Shown in pieces: positions 46,958 through 57,900 of a stretch of 64,000 nucleotides of DNA. Source of the stretch: Undaria pinnatifida (lineage: Eukaryota > Sar > Phaeophyceae > Laminariales > Alariaceae); the NCBI GenBank assembly GCA_012845835.1, contig JABAKD010000016.1, positions 6,417,919-6,481,918 of the forward strand. The letters are read 5' to 3'. Positions within the stretch are counted from its first letter, which is position 1. Each line of letters begins with the position of its first letter. Under the pieces are notes generated by a model, which worked only from the letters and a program-made list of their open reading frames with translations, was not told where the DNA came from and did no database searches. The position numbers and the translations under genes were made by a program.

Positions 46958-49900
46958 GTGAGGTAGTGGTGCTCGAGACATGTGACATGTATCAGTAGAC
47001 TACACTACCCTTGGTATGATAGACCATCATCAGATCATACTCAATTGAACCTGGTGTCACGTTGACCGAGATTTCTAGTTCGTGTAGCATCGTCACCATG
47101 TGCTACACTGATGCGAGTGAAAAGTGAAACAAACTTTCTTTCTTGATGTTATTTCTATCTTCTACCCTTGGAGGATCGGTAGTTTTGTTGTCACCACGTC
47201 GTGTCGCGACTCGCGCGGCGTGTGCGATTTCCACCGCGTCTTTTCTCACGCTTTTTTAGTAGAGACCCCCAGTATATGATACCACACTAAAAATTAATAC
47301 CAGGTACAATCTTGTATCTACACGAGGTGGGGCCGAGGCTATGATAGCGCGATAGTTTGGGGCACCTGAATGACGTATTGATGATCAAAGTGAGGTCGTG
47401 AGCTTGGGCTTGGGCTTGGCGCGTACGAAGTACCAGTACGAAGTGCCAAGCGCGACAGCTCAAGTGCGAAGGAGTTTTGTTTTCAACGATGCTCGACTCC
47501 TATACAGGCCAAGACTCAATGCTTCTTGCCTTGTAGTTGAACCGTTTTTTTGGGAATGGGCTTGTCTTGTGCCAAGCGTTCTGCCGAGAACCTCCTTCGA
47601 TTTGATTTATGTTTTTTTTGTTTCCGGATACCATACAACGGGATACGTACCGGTGCTGTTCCGGTACAAAAATGATGTTTTACCTAGCTCAGAATTCCCC
47701 ACCTAAAGTATAAATGCCAATCCTTACCATTATAGTGGACAAAAAATGAGACACCTCCCAATAAAAACTCACTCATATAGAAGTAGTATACTACGAGTAC
47801 CAACAACGCAGCTTGCAAAGATGAGTATTGACCTGAAATTCGTCAAACTCACGGCTGACGTCCTTGAAAATTAGTTATAAAATGTACTTGCGAAGCTCTT
47901 TCACTACTGCAAGTTTTGTCTTACACTATTTCGAAGAGATTTTTCCCCAAACGTATGCGTGCAGACTTGAAGGGGTAGAGAAGTAATAATATTATCAAGT
48001 ACCGGCCCTACGATTAATAGTACCAGGTACTATTAGTAAGAAACCGATATACTGGCCGAGGCGTGATTTCTTATCGAGATTGTGTTGTGTTCACAGCAGT
48101 AACGTCACCGCTCCCGAACTTGTTTACCCGGAACTTTCATGCTGAGTTTATTGTAGGGCTCTTTCTTATGAGGGGGGCCGGTATTGTACGACAGAATACG
48201 TACCGGTACCGTTAACATGATGCTCGTATTGAGAGATCAAATGTGCAATGTGCTGCCGTCGCTTTTGCTGGTGCATCCCCATTCACTTTTCACACGAACA
48301 TTCATTACGCACCTCAGATTACAGCAATTTTCCTGCAATTTACACTCCTCGCGCGCGCCAAGAATACCGAATACCCCGCACATGCTGGAACACAGCATCA
48401 TTCTGCGTCTGCAGTGCTGTTTTTTTCGTCTTTTTATTGCAAGGGCGTTTTTTTACGAATTTCGAGCGTATGTACATTCTGGCAGGTATCGAAACTATCG
48501 TTAGTACGCCTACTGCTGTAGAGTACAGAACATCCACTAATCTTATTTATTACTGGTATATAGTAATAATAAGAACTTTAGAGTACAGGGCACCTATTGA
48601 AAACAAGAATCAAGACGGTATGACAGCTAGGCTGAGATTATCTGGACAATAAGAAACTCGCGAGCCTTTATACTGAAATTTTAGTGTAGAACCCACCCTA
48701 CCCTCTCCCAAGCAATAAACCCAGTCTGGCGCCTGGGTTTGTATTCCTGTTTTTCTTATTGAATGATAAGTGTCGTCTACTGTCATAGCAACACAGGTTC
48801 AACACTATTAATAGTACATGTATTAATTGTGCAGTCGACGTGGCCGACGTTGATGCTCTGTGGACTGCTGTGGTGCTGTGGTGCTGTGGTACACGATCGC
48901 GTAATTGTTACCAGGGTATTCGGAAAAAGTACGTACCTGGACCAGGTCCAAATTAGCGTACGAGGTAGTGGATCAAGTTTAAGTTACCCTCGGTTGATCC
49001 TGGTACAAGTAATGACACTGTCGTTGTTCTAATGGGAGTCGCCGACCGATATTATCCTTAATTGTTGTTCTCACATTAACTCTCATGATCAAGTCCGTGG
49101 TCACAGGACAGGCTCCAATCACTCTGGAGCTGAGGAATACCTCAGGGAAAAAACTAGGACACACCCAGTCGTACGCGCGATCGGAGTATCACACGGCTAG
49201 TTTCGACGAAATCTTCCAAGTGAAATCTTCGATCTCACAGCTAAGGTGTTGTATTTTTATTTTTATTTTTATAATATTCGACGCGAGTCGACGAGGGAAG
49301 AAACTGCTGAATTCTTCTACCGATAAAAATGAAGGCACGTACCGTAGTGGAGAGGGGAGAGAAGAGCCCGCTATGTGACCACGGATCTGAGATACTACTG
49401 GGAGGGAGCGCGAGACTAGTGCGAGGATAATAAACGGGAAAAAAAAAAGTATCAGCCTACCTCAACTACTGCTACAAGCAAGCTAGCTGAAGTACAGCAG
49501 TATTAAATATTATATAATACACAGCAGTATAACAGAAGGAAAAAAAAAACTGGCACCCTGGTATATTAATAGACGCAACCTGGTGTTACCGGTAAATCCG
49601 TAGACAGCAGAACGAGAGATCCTCAAGCTAAGCTCGCGATCAGTATTATACGAGTATGTAGTAATTCTCGATTCAAGTTTCTGGTTTCCCTTCCGGAAAA
49701 CTTTTACATGCGAGGTGCGAGTGTTAGTACATATGGACATGTAATTCGTGGGCTCAACACTCCACGTCGCCAGACCCTTGTCCCTGGGTACTGGGTACCA
49801 TTCATTCTACTACAGCAGTATGTAAAATAATGCTACAGCAGTGCTGTGTTTTTGACCAGCGCCCCGTTATATAATTTGCCCGAATAATAACCCACCGGGT

Positions 49901-52900
49901 AGACTACGGCAGTAGTAACCTTACAATTATTAACGATCCTACAGTACTATAAACTACAGTAGGTACTCCACCACGGGTACCTGTTAGTCCCCCCCTTGCA
50001 CGCTTTCTCTGGATGCCTATTAATAGTACCTTCGTCCCCTCACACCCTCGTCCCCTCTTCTCTCGAACTTATCGTAGTTATGATATGATAAAACAGCAGA
50101 GCATGTTCCAACCGACAAGTCATTTTTTGCCTTTTGATAGGTAAACAGGTACGGGGTGGCACGGACGATGGCGCACAATGGATCTGATTTAGAGCGATGA
50201 GGGCTGCCGTATTCGTCTGGTATTTTGTATTTTGTAACGGGTATTTTGTTCTCTCGTGTGGCTCTTTTGATTTGCTTTTTTGTCCTTGAGGTAAGAGTCA
50301 TTAGTCATTGGTCTGATGGCGGCTGCTTGACGGTCGTGGGACATGTTTTCGTACCAGGTATCAAACAAGTCGTTTATACAAAACGAACTTTGTTTTTTTG
50401 TGCTGTATGCTGTTGCAGGTGGAGCCACAGTTGACGCAATCGCCGTCGCTCCAGCCGCAAACCGCGTGGGATGCTCCGTTCGGAATGGAGAATTACGTTC
50501 TGCGAGGGGTTGGACCTGAGGGGCGAACACGGTCTAACAGCACTGTTAGTGCAGGAAGTATGGGCGGGTTGATGGCGCTGGATGGAGTGCCGATGCCAAG
50601 CAAGGTGAGCCTGGGGTTTGGCCTATCGTTGAGGTGTGGAGGGGGTCAACCTGTAACTTCAGAACCGCGCCCACGTTTGGGAGACGAACTACTTGTAGTT
50701 TTTGTCGGGGCATGCAGTACGTACTGTTGTAGTACACGGGTTAATTAAGGACGACGCCCACTTGAACGAAAATAACTTAAATGTTTCTGTACGAGTACCT
50801 GTAGTAAACGTACCAGACAAGCGCCTGGAAATTGTCATGAGATAGAATAAATACGTAATATATACATGAAACACGCAAGATAACGCACCACCTCGGACGA
50901 TTTTCGAACGTAATTTTCTCGACAACGAGGAGAGTGTAAACGCCGAACGATGTCCCCTCTTGGCTTAGCTTGCTGTAGAGAGAATCGTCTCTGAGTTCGT
51001 CCCATGGGCTGTGTTATGTTGGGTGTTACTTTTTATTTTTATTTTTAATCCTCCGGCGGATGGGGAAAAGTAAAGCTTAACCTCACCACACTTCCACAAA
51101 TGTTTATACATGTCAGTTTATCTCGATTGTATTCGCAATCCAGCGCTAGCTGGCGTGCGTTTAGTTCCCGTGGTAGCGACAGCGCGAGCTGCCCCTACCA
51201 GCGGTCACCGTTATTACGCCAGCAGCGCAAGCTGCCGTTGTATACGGATGCGTGAGTAATCGACCAGACTCGATATCTGGGAATCAGGTGGTGGAGATAA
51301 AGACCGGAAAGTCCCCCCCGGGTAGTGAGGGACTTGCACAAGCTCGCCCACTAACAAAACCCCTGGCATGGTGTTACGCTACTATAATACCGTTATAGCT
51401 TCGACCATGTCCTATTTATAATATTTTAGTACATACTATTCATACACTACACAAATCTAAGCTGTTATCAACATCGTATAATGTATATACCTTGTACATA
51501 TTTTTATTGAAAAAACGCAATGCACTTAAGAACATCGTACATCTAATATAATATCATAGATGGTGGCAATGTACCCTCGGTTTGTGTGCGTACTGCACGT
51601 GAATGTGGTATGTAGAGGAGTTTGACGTTATTGGTATTATTAGAGTAGAAGAGTACAATGTTAACTCCACTTTTGGTTGCGTGGCGGCACGTTGGTTTCC
51701 TCAGAGTGCTTCTGGACCTGTGATATACCAGTACCTGGTATTACATGACTTGAGCGCTGGAAACGCGAAGATATTCCGTTGAATGTTTTTTTCCTTTTTC
51801 ACGCAACGGCACAGGCAACGGCACGTACCCAGCCGGCCGATCCCTCTGTTCCCCGGATATCGTATCGTGTAGTGTGTAGATAGTCTAGTCTGCATGTCAT
51901 ACGTAGATCGTTCTACGTACGTATTCTGTGGGAGGAATCGCGTCTCCATTCTTGGACTCGAACGAAGGTTCTCGAGATACCATGTACTTCGTATCTCGTA
52001 CGAGGTATTATTTATGGTAGTGGTGGCTATTAATAATAGTAACAAACGAGACACAGGAGGATTGGTTTGTCGTCATCCTGAACTCGTGACTCGTTACACG
52101 CGTACGTTATTTTTCTTCTTTCGCGGCCCGACTTATCAGGGTACTGGAGGAAATTATTATTTTATATGGTCGCTGCGCTCTTGGTTTCTTATTCAGTATT
52201 TTCCGCCCGTTGGTGTCGCGATTCCCGCCATAGCTGTCATTCAGCAAATTGCTGTATTTGTTGCGCTGCCTGATGTCCCGAAGACTTCGCTCGCTTGGCT
52301 CGTTGCTGTCGCTATTCTCGCTCAAGACGAGTATTGTGTACCTGTACCTGCCCAGTTGCAAAGAGTTCACGCGATATAAACGTCCAACTGCGGAAGGAGC
52401 TGTAGACGGTCTCGTGTAAAAAACATGCGATTACAGAGCATCCAGTACCTCATGAACCTGGTGCGGGTACTACTTGTTCGACCATCGTTTTGCCAGTACG
52501 AATTGTTAGGTTCTTTCTAATGAGAAAATATAGTAGAATCTTTCTACAGCTGCAATATTACAGAGTTGTAATATACTATTCATGGGTGTACAGCCAGTAG
52601 TTTATATTCGTATAAAACATTAGAGCTGTGAGTCGGCAAGATTTCACGACTAAAAACTAATCGGTAGGTGCCGCTAGCCAACTAAGTGACTTTAGTCGGC
52701 AAGTCGGCTGGCGAAACCAGCTGATGGTCAGCCGACTTGCCAACTTAAGTCAGAAGAGCGAAGCGAGCGAAGTCAGCCCCTCCCGGCCGAGCGGGCTCCG
52801 CCAAAAAAAGGAAAAACGCACTCCGCATTGAACAATTCTTCCTACGAGTATGTACACCGATTAATCGGATAGTCGCAACCTCCGGGAAACGACCCACTGT

Positions 52901-54976
52901 TAGTCCGACTAATATTTAGTTGGTGACTTAAGTCGTGCCGACTCACAGCTCTAGAAAATGTATGATGATGCGAATATGATGAGTGTCTTGCTGGACCCTT
53001 TTTGTTGTCGGCTGAGCTGCATCGTTATGCTTCTATATTTTGTCCAGTGCCTTGTCCAATGCACTAACTGCCCCCAGCTCATACCTCATTTGCACATTAG
53101 CTGCAGAACTTAGTGCCCCTAGGACTTCAATTTCGCTCGCGTCACGTCATGACTGCTTTTTGTATAAACACATAAACCACACCCTTTTCCATGCCACGCC
53201 CCCCTTTTCTTACTCGCGGCCACATATTTCGGCATCCAGATCTTCGTGGGTGGGTTGCACTACGAGACAAGAGACGCTTCTCTCCAGACGTACTTCGAAC
53301 AGTTCGGACCTGTGCAAACGGCCGAGGTAATGTTTAATCGCGAAACCCATAAATCTCGAGGATTTGGGTTTGTGGTGTTCGAGTCTGAAGACTCAGCGAA
53401 CGCAGTGCTCCAGAGCAGCCACCACACCGTCAACGGCAAGGTGGTAGAGGTCAAGCGCGCCGTACCCCGCGCGCAAAGCAGTACCGGGGGCAGCAACCCC
53501 AGCAGCCCCGCCATGATGGGTTACCCTCCGTCCCCGAGCGCGCTAGGACCCGGGGTGTGCGCGACCGCTTTGGGTAAGTCTGCCTCCGCCGCTGGCCCGA
53601 AACGACCGCAAAGACCACGCGCCCCGCGTGACGGCATGGCGACGTCAAGCAACGGCGTTTCCGCCCCGGGGGCGTCCCCGCAACGGCAACGCTACCCACC
53701 GCCGACGACGTCGTATGCGGCGGCGCTGCGCTACGGAGCCGGGCGTCCACAAAACCCTGGCATGGCATCGCACGGAGGGGGAGGGGGCAAGCCTCCGCAG
53801 CACCACGGACACATGCAGGGACGCGAGGATATCGGAGGTTTTAGGCTTCACGGTTCACATTCGACTTTTTTGCCGCCGAGCGCCACTGCGCGTGCCGAGG
53901 CTGCCGCAGCCCACGCGTTTGTACAGGAGCTGAAAGCGTGGGACGTGGAAAATCCTGGCCAGGTGCTTTCCTTTGACGAGTCGTTTGAGTATTTCGAGCA
54001 GCAGCAACAGCAGCAGCAGCAGCAGCAGCGTGGGATGCCCAGGGAATTCGCGACGCACACGAGTATGCCCGGTGGCAACGGGAACTTCGACGCGTCTGTC
54101 GCCGCCGCTGGTGGTTGGCAAGGTCCAGGGCCTGGGTCGGGTCTAAGCCCGAGAGCAGCTTGGGCGCAGCAGGCGGGCCAGGGTAGGCAGCAGCAGCAGC
54201 CGTCGCACAGACCACCGGGAGACGTACCGCGGGTCCTGGCGCACAACAGAATGGAGAACATCTCGCCTCGTCACGCGGGGCATTTCTCCACGTTTCCTTG
54301 CCACGAAGATGGGGGCGGTGTCGGAGGAGGGGGGCCCGACGGCGCTGATCCTCTCGATCCGCACGCCCACGTTTATCGCTCTCCTGGCCTCAACGGCCTT
54401 GACCTTAATGGGGACGACTACCAGAACGGACACGGGCAAGGGCAGCAACCGCTGAGCGAGGCGCAAAATGGACGGCTTCTTAGCCCGGGGGAGGCGGGGG
54501 GCACCCCGGCTTTGATGGGATCGTCACCGCTCTTGGGGGGCGGCGGGGTTTTGGAGAATGCGTTCGCGGACCTCAAGCTTGACGGTAGTCGCCCTCTGGC
54601 GATGAGCCCGTCCCTTGCTGACGGACCCGTACCAAACGGCGACGGACCGTCGCTGTTGAATGGAATTGGCGGGGGTGGCCCGCCGTCTGCGTCGTCGGAG
54701 GTTCTTCCTTATGGAAGGACGGGAGGTGAAACGGCGCTTGATGGAGGCGGCGGAACGGATGGGATGCTTGGAAGCGGCGTGTGGAGGGCGGACGCGTTTG
54801 GGTCGGCGCTCGGCGTGAATGTCGCCAGCACCGCGAACGAGATGGGGTCTGGGGTGCGCGGAGTGATGAGTGAGCGCAAAGACATCATCGGAGGAGGAGG
54901 GCTTGGAGAACATTTTATGTCTACTCTCGGAGGCGCGGAGGGTGCCACAACTCAAGTGAACATGGGGTGGCATTGA
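46685..54976 (+). CDS. Musashi/DAZAP1-like RNA-binding protein with two RRMs, 731 residues, 3 exons
   Basis: Exons 46685-46957, 50419-50604 and 53240-54976, all joined in phase 0. Exon 1 holds RRM1 (RNP2 IFIGGL at residues 9-14, RNP1 RGFGFITY at 48-55). Exon 2 is a 62-residue Ser/Gly/Pro linker. Exon 3 starts with RRM2 (IFVGGL at 154-159, RNP1 RGFGFVVF at 193-200). Each RRM is followed by KRAVPR, the signature of the Musashi/DAZAP1/hnRNP A group. The 500-residue tail is low complexity: Pro/Ser/Gly, a Gln run of about ten, then Gly/Asp-rich. Such proteins bind single-stranded RNA, usually in 3' UTRs, and regulate translation or splicing. The start is the first ATG in frame, eight residues before RNP2; an upstream exon cannot be excluded. 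TGA is at 54974. Confidence 0.92.
48582..48780. mobile_element. MITE-1 copy in RRM gene intron 1
   Basis: GTACAGGGCACCTATTGAAA to TTGAATGATAAGTGTCGTC; interior GGCTGAGATTATCTGGA, ACTCGCGAGCC, TTTAGTGTAGAACCCACC. A further partial left end precedes it at 48524 (GTACAGAACATCCACTAATC). Confidence 0.75.
49278..49450 (+). mobile_element. SINE-B copy 2
   Basis: Matches 35288-35460 (GTCGACGAGGGAAGAAACTG, CGATAAAAATGAAGGCACG, GAGCCCGCTATGTGACC) and ends in an A run at 49439-49448. In RRM gene intron 1. Confidence 0.65.
50419..50604 (+). CDS. RRM protein exon 2 (linker, cassette-like)
   Basis: 62 codons, phase 0-0, between TTTTTTTGTGCTGTATGCTG-TTGCAG and CAAG-GTGAGC. Encodes a polar Gln/Ser/Gly stretch (SNSTVSAGSMGG). 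Skipping it would join PRSEVPTK to IFVGGL in frame. Confidence 0.85.
52621..52953. mobile_element. MITE-3 (~333 bp, perfect 18-bp ends, TA-type)
   Basis: Ends are exact inverted repeats, TAGAGCTGTGAGTCGGCA on the left and its complement on the right. If the outer TA is the target duplication, the element starts GAGCTG, as in Tc1/mariner-derived MITEs. The interior has a strong central hairpin (GGCAAGTCGGCTG against CAGCCGACTTGCC). It lies in RRM gene intron 2. Confidence 0.7.
53240..54976 (+). CDS. RRM protein exon 3 (RRM2 and low-complexity tail)
   Basis: 579 codons including TGA. The acceptor is TTTCGGCATCCAG, directly before ATC of IFVGGL. After RRM2 the sequence is GC-rich and encodes Pro/Gly/Ser/Gln/Asp-rich disordered sequence; CAG repeats at 53999-54028 and 54189-54200. 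Confidence 0.93.
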   Translation: MFVGGLHYETRDASLQTYFEQFGPVQTAEVMFNRETHKSRGFGFVVFESEDSANAVLQSSHHTVNGKVVEVKRAVPRAQSSTGGSNPSSPAMMGYPPSPSALGPGVCATALGKSASAAGPKRPQRPRAPRDGMATSSNGVSAPGASPQRQRYPPPTTSYAAALRYGAGRPQNPGMASHGGGGGKPPQHHGHMQGREDIGGFRLHGSHSTFLPPSATARAEAAAAHAFVQELKAWDVENPGQVLSFDESFEYFEQQQQQQQQQQRGMPREFATHTSMPGGNGNFDASVAAAGGWQGPGPGSGLSPRAAWAQQAGQGRQQQQPSHRPPGDVPRVLAHNRMENISPRHAGHFSTFPCHEDGGGVGGGGPDGADPLDPHAHVYRSPGLNGLDLNGDDYQNGHGQGQQPLSEAQNGRLLSPGEAGGTPALMGSSPLLGGGGVLENAFADLKLDGSRPLAMSPSLADGPVPNGDGPSLLNGIGGGGPPSASSEVLPYGRTGGETALDGGGGTDGMLGSGVWRADAFGSALGVNVASTANEMGSGVRGVMSERKDIIGGGGLGEHFMSTLGGAEGATTQVNMGWH

Positions 54977-57900
54977 AAGGTACGATACGAACGTCCATCC
55001 GCCGCAGTTAGTACAAGTAAGTGGAGCCGTGTTTGCGTTGTGTTACAGCACGGCGTGTCCTTCTGCAATATGTCTTGTTGTGGCCGTTTTTGTGGAAACG
55101 AAGTTTCCGCTCTGTAGCGTACGCAAATATTTAATTTTTAATTTTTAATTTTTGAACGATTTTGTGGTGCGGAATGTCTCGCGTTTTATTTTTTGCTATT
55201 TATTCGCCTTGTCTCGGATGTGTTGCGTTGTCCCCGCCAGAAGCAGGATACCGGGTAATGTTTTTTTTTCTAGTTTTTGAATCGTTTTTTTTTCGTACGG
55301 ACTCTTTCCATGGTATATACATTTTCAAGTCTCCCGAGATGCGAAAACGAGAGGTAACTTTTTATTTTTTGTTGTTGTGGCAGTTCCGCGATTACTGGGT
55401 CATCACTCAAGATACATGGCAGCTTTTCATAGATCAAGTGTTGTGGTACCTTTTTTTTTATCGTACGGAATTTCGATTTTGTCTGGACAACTTGTATGTA
55501 TGTCCGTGAAAAAAACTGCCAGTGAGACTTGTTTTATTTTGTATTGAATGGCTCGTTGTACTTGCCATTTTGGGATTTTAGGGCGAAAGCACAGGAAATT
55601 ATTCTAGTCGGACTGAACTGTGTTGGTTACCCGTGGCGTCTAAAAACGACCGGTGAATGGCATATGTTTGGTGCCCCTCCTCGTATCTTGGGCCTGACAT
55701 GTCCGTGGTGCGTAGTACAGTAACAAACTCAACTCGAAAGTCCATGGGCATATTCCCTGCTTGGTCCCCGAATACTGTGGTGGTTTCCCGATAGTGCCGG
55801 TGTGTGCCAACCAACAGTACGGGCAGTATACAGGACACCGGCACGATTGGCTATCGTACCGATTCTGGCTGTGGTGGGTCTCCCAATAGTGTTGGGGTGT
55901 GCCAGCCATCAGTGCGGGCAGTATACGACAGGACGCCGGCACGATTGGCTGTAGTACCGATTCTGTTACTGGTTTAACGGGTTCCGGTCGGGCCGAGCGA
56001 TTTCACCGGCACTTTAGCGGCGATAGGCACACTATTCACACTATTCAACCGGCACTAGAGGGAGACAGACCCCCACTGTGTCATTTGCCAGCCTGGCCGC
56101 TTTTCTTTGTTGCATGCCTTAGTTCCCGATTATGATGTTGGCCGCTTTTGTTACATACCCTGAGTGTTTCATTGACCTGCCCTCGCTTTGTCAGATCCAG
56201 CGTATGGTGGAGCATGGTAGAAAGTCCATGGGCATACATGTGTAGGTCCTGATCATAATGCTTGCTGCGTTTGTTTGTTGCTTGCCTTTGTTACCGATTA
56301 TGGTGTTGTCCGCCTTAGTTTTTTTACTTGCCGTGTGTTTGTTTGTCGACCTACCTTGCTTCCTCTTGCCAGACGCTGCATGTCCCCCACTTACGGTGTT
56401 TCCTGAACATGATGCTGGATGCCGTTGTTTGTTTCTTGCCTTGTGTGTTTGTTGAATTACCTTCCCTCCTATCATATTGTCAAGTGCATCGTGTATGGCA
56501 GTTCCTGATTATGATGTTGCCCGCTTTTTGTCGTTTGACTGTTCGTTCACCTACGTTCCCCCCCCTGTTGTCAGATGCAATCGTGTATGCTAGAGGACAA
56601 CCGTGACCTGCCGTGTACCTCGTGCGTAACTGGGGCCAGTAGCCCCAGCAATTAGAATCATTGAAAGGTCAAGGGTCAAGAACAAGAGGGCGAGGACGAT
56701 CTCTTTCGCCCGAAAGCAGCAGCGTTGTCGGTCGAGGATGAACTTTTCCCGTTGGGCGCCGACCGCAGTCTTAATTTAGCAAGCGGGTCAGGAAGAAATG
56801 AAGATATGTAGGCTAAGACATTGGGGTCTGTAGGATTAGCAGGGAAGGCGGATGGATGACTGACATCCCTTTAGGAATTGCTACCTTCGAAGTGCTTGGG
56901 TACGGCCGGGGGTATTGCAGTGAAGAACAAGGCGGACGCAGGCGCGTGTTTGGCGCGCCTAAATAGGCCATCGTTCATACTTCTACGGATAGATTTCAGA
57001 TTGTAGTTTTTGTGCTGGGTTAAAAAAGTTCCCACGACCCACGGGCGAGCGTGTTTGTTTGGGTGGCAGCCGCGATTTTTATAGTGCAACCTGTCTCTTT
57101 TTGCTTTTTTTACGTTCGTTTTTCAGAGACGCACTATTTCAATTGCTTTCACTTAAACGCTCCGTGTCACTGGTGCTGTGGTCGGGTGGGGGAAGTTGAG
57201 GTGGGAGTCGTGTTGAGTGTGGGTACACCTCGTTTTTGAGGAAACATCGTTTGATATTTTGGACGAATTTTGATGTGATATGATGACCAGAGTTGACAAG
57301 AGCGTAGTAGGCGAGTAGGAGGAGAGGGATAATATCGGCCCGAGAACCTCGATAATTGATGGAGTATTGCCCCTTCTGTTTGATGCTGACCTGCGGCAAT
57401 TACAAATAATTAGCAATCCGATACGTACGTAGCTAGCTAGCGAGGATGTGTTTTTCTCTAGACAGCTCAAGTGGGGATGGGGGTTTGCTTAGTATTTTTC
57501 GTCATGGGTCTGCGCATAACGGGGTCATGACTAGTCGCGGGTGTTGTTAAGTGGTCGAGGTCCGGGGGAACGCTGATCCCAGTAGTAGTGCGCAGGGGTG
57601 TATCCTGCATTGCCTGCAGAGAAGAGTCGAGGGGCGCTCCGGTGAAGCAGGGGTGCAAACGAACCGTAGCATTTTGAGTTGTTTTGTACAAAGAATATTG
57701 CGTCGGGTTCGTATTTGGACATTACGTGTGTCTTATGTTGGGGGAAGAGAGAGAAGAGCGATCTTTGTTCCGAGTGTCCTCACGCGCGTAACATACATAG
57801 ATCAACGCCAAGCGCGAGCGGAACCAAACGTGTAGCGGTCACATAGCCGCCCTTCGAATAGTCGGTGCTTATGATACGGGCTTAAAATGGCCATTTGGTT

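Noticed and set aside
46517-46981. 154-codon minus-strand frame opposite RRM1
   Set aside because: Shadow of the plus-strand RRM exon, which has both canonical RNP motifs.
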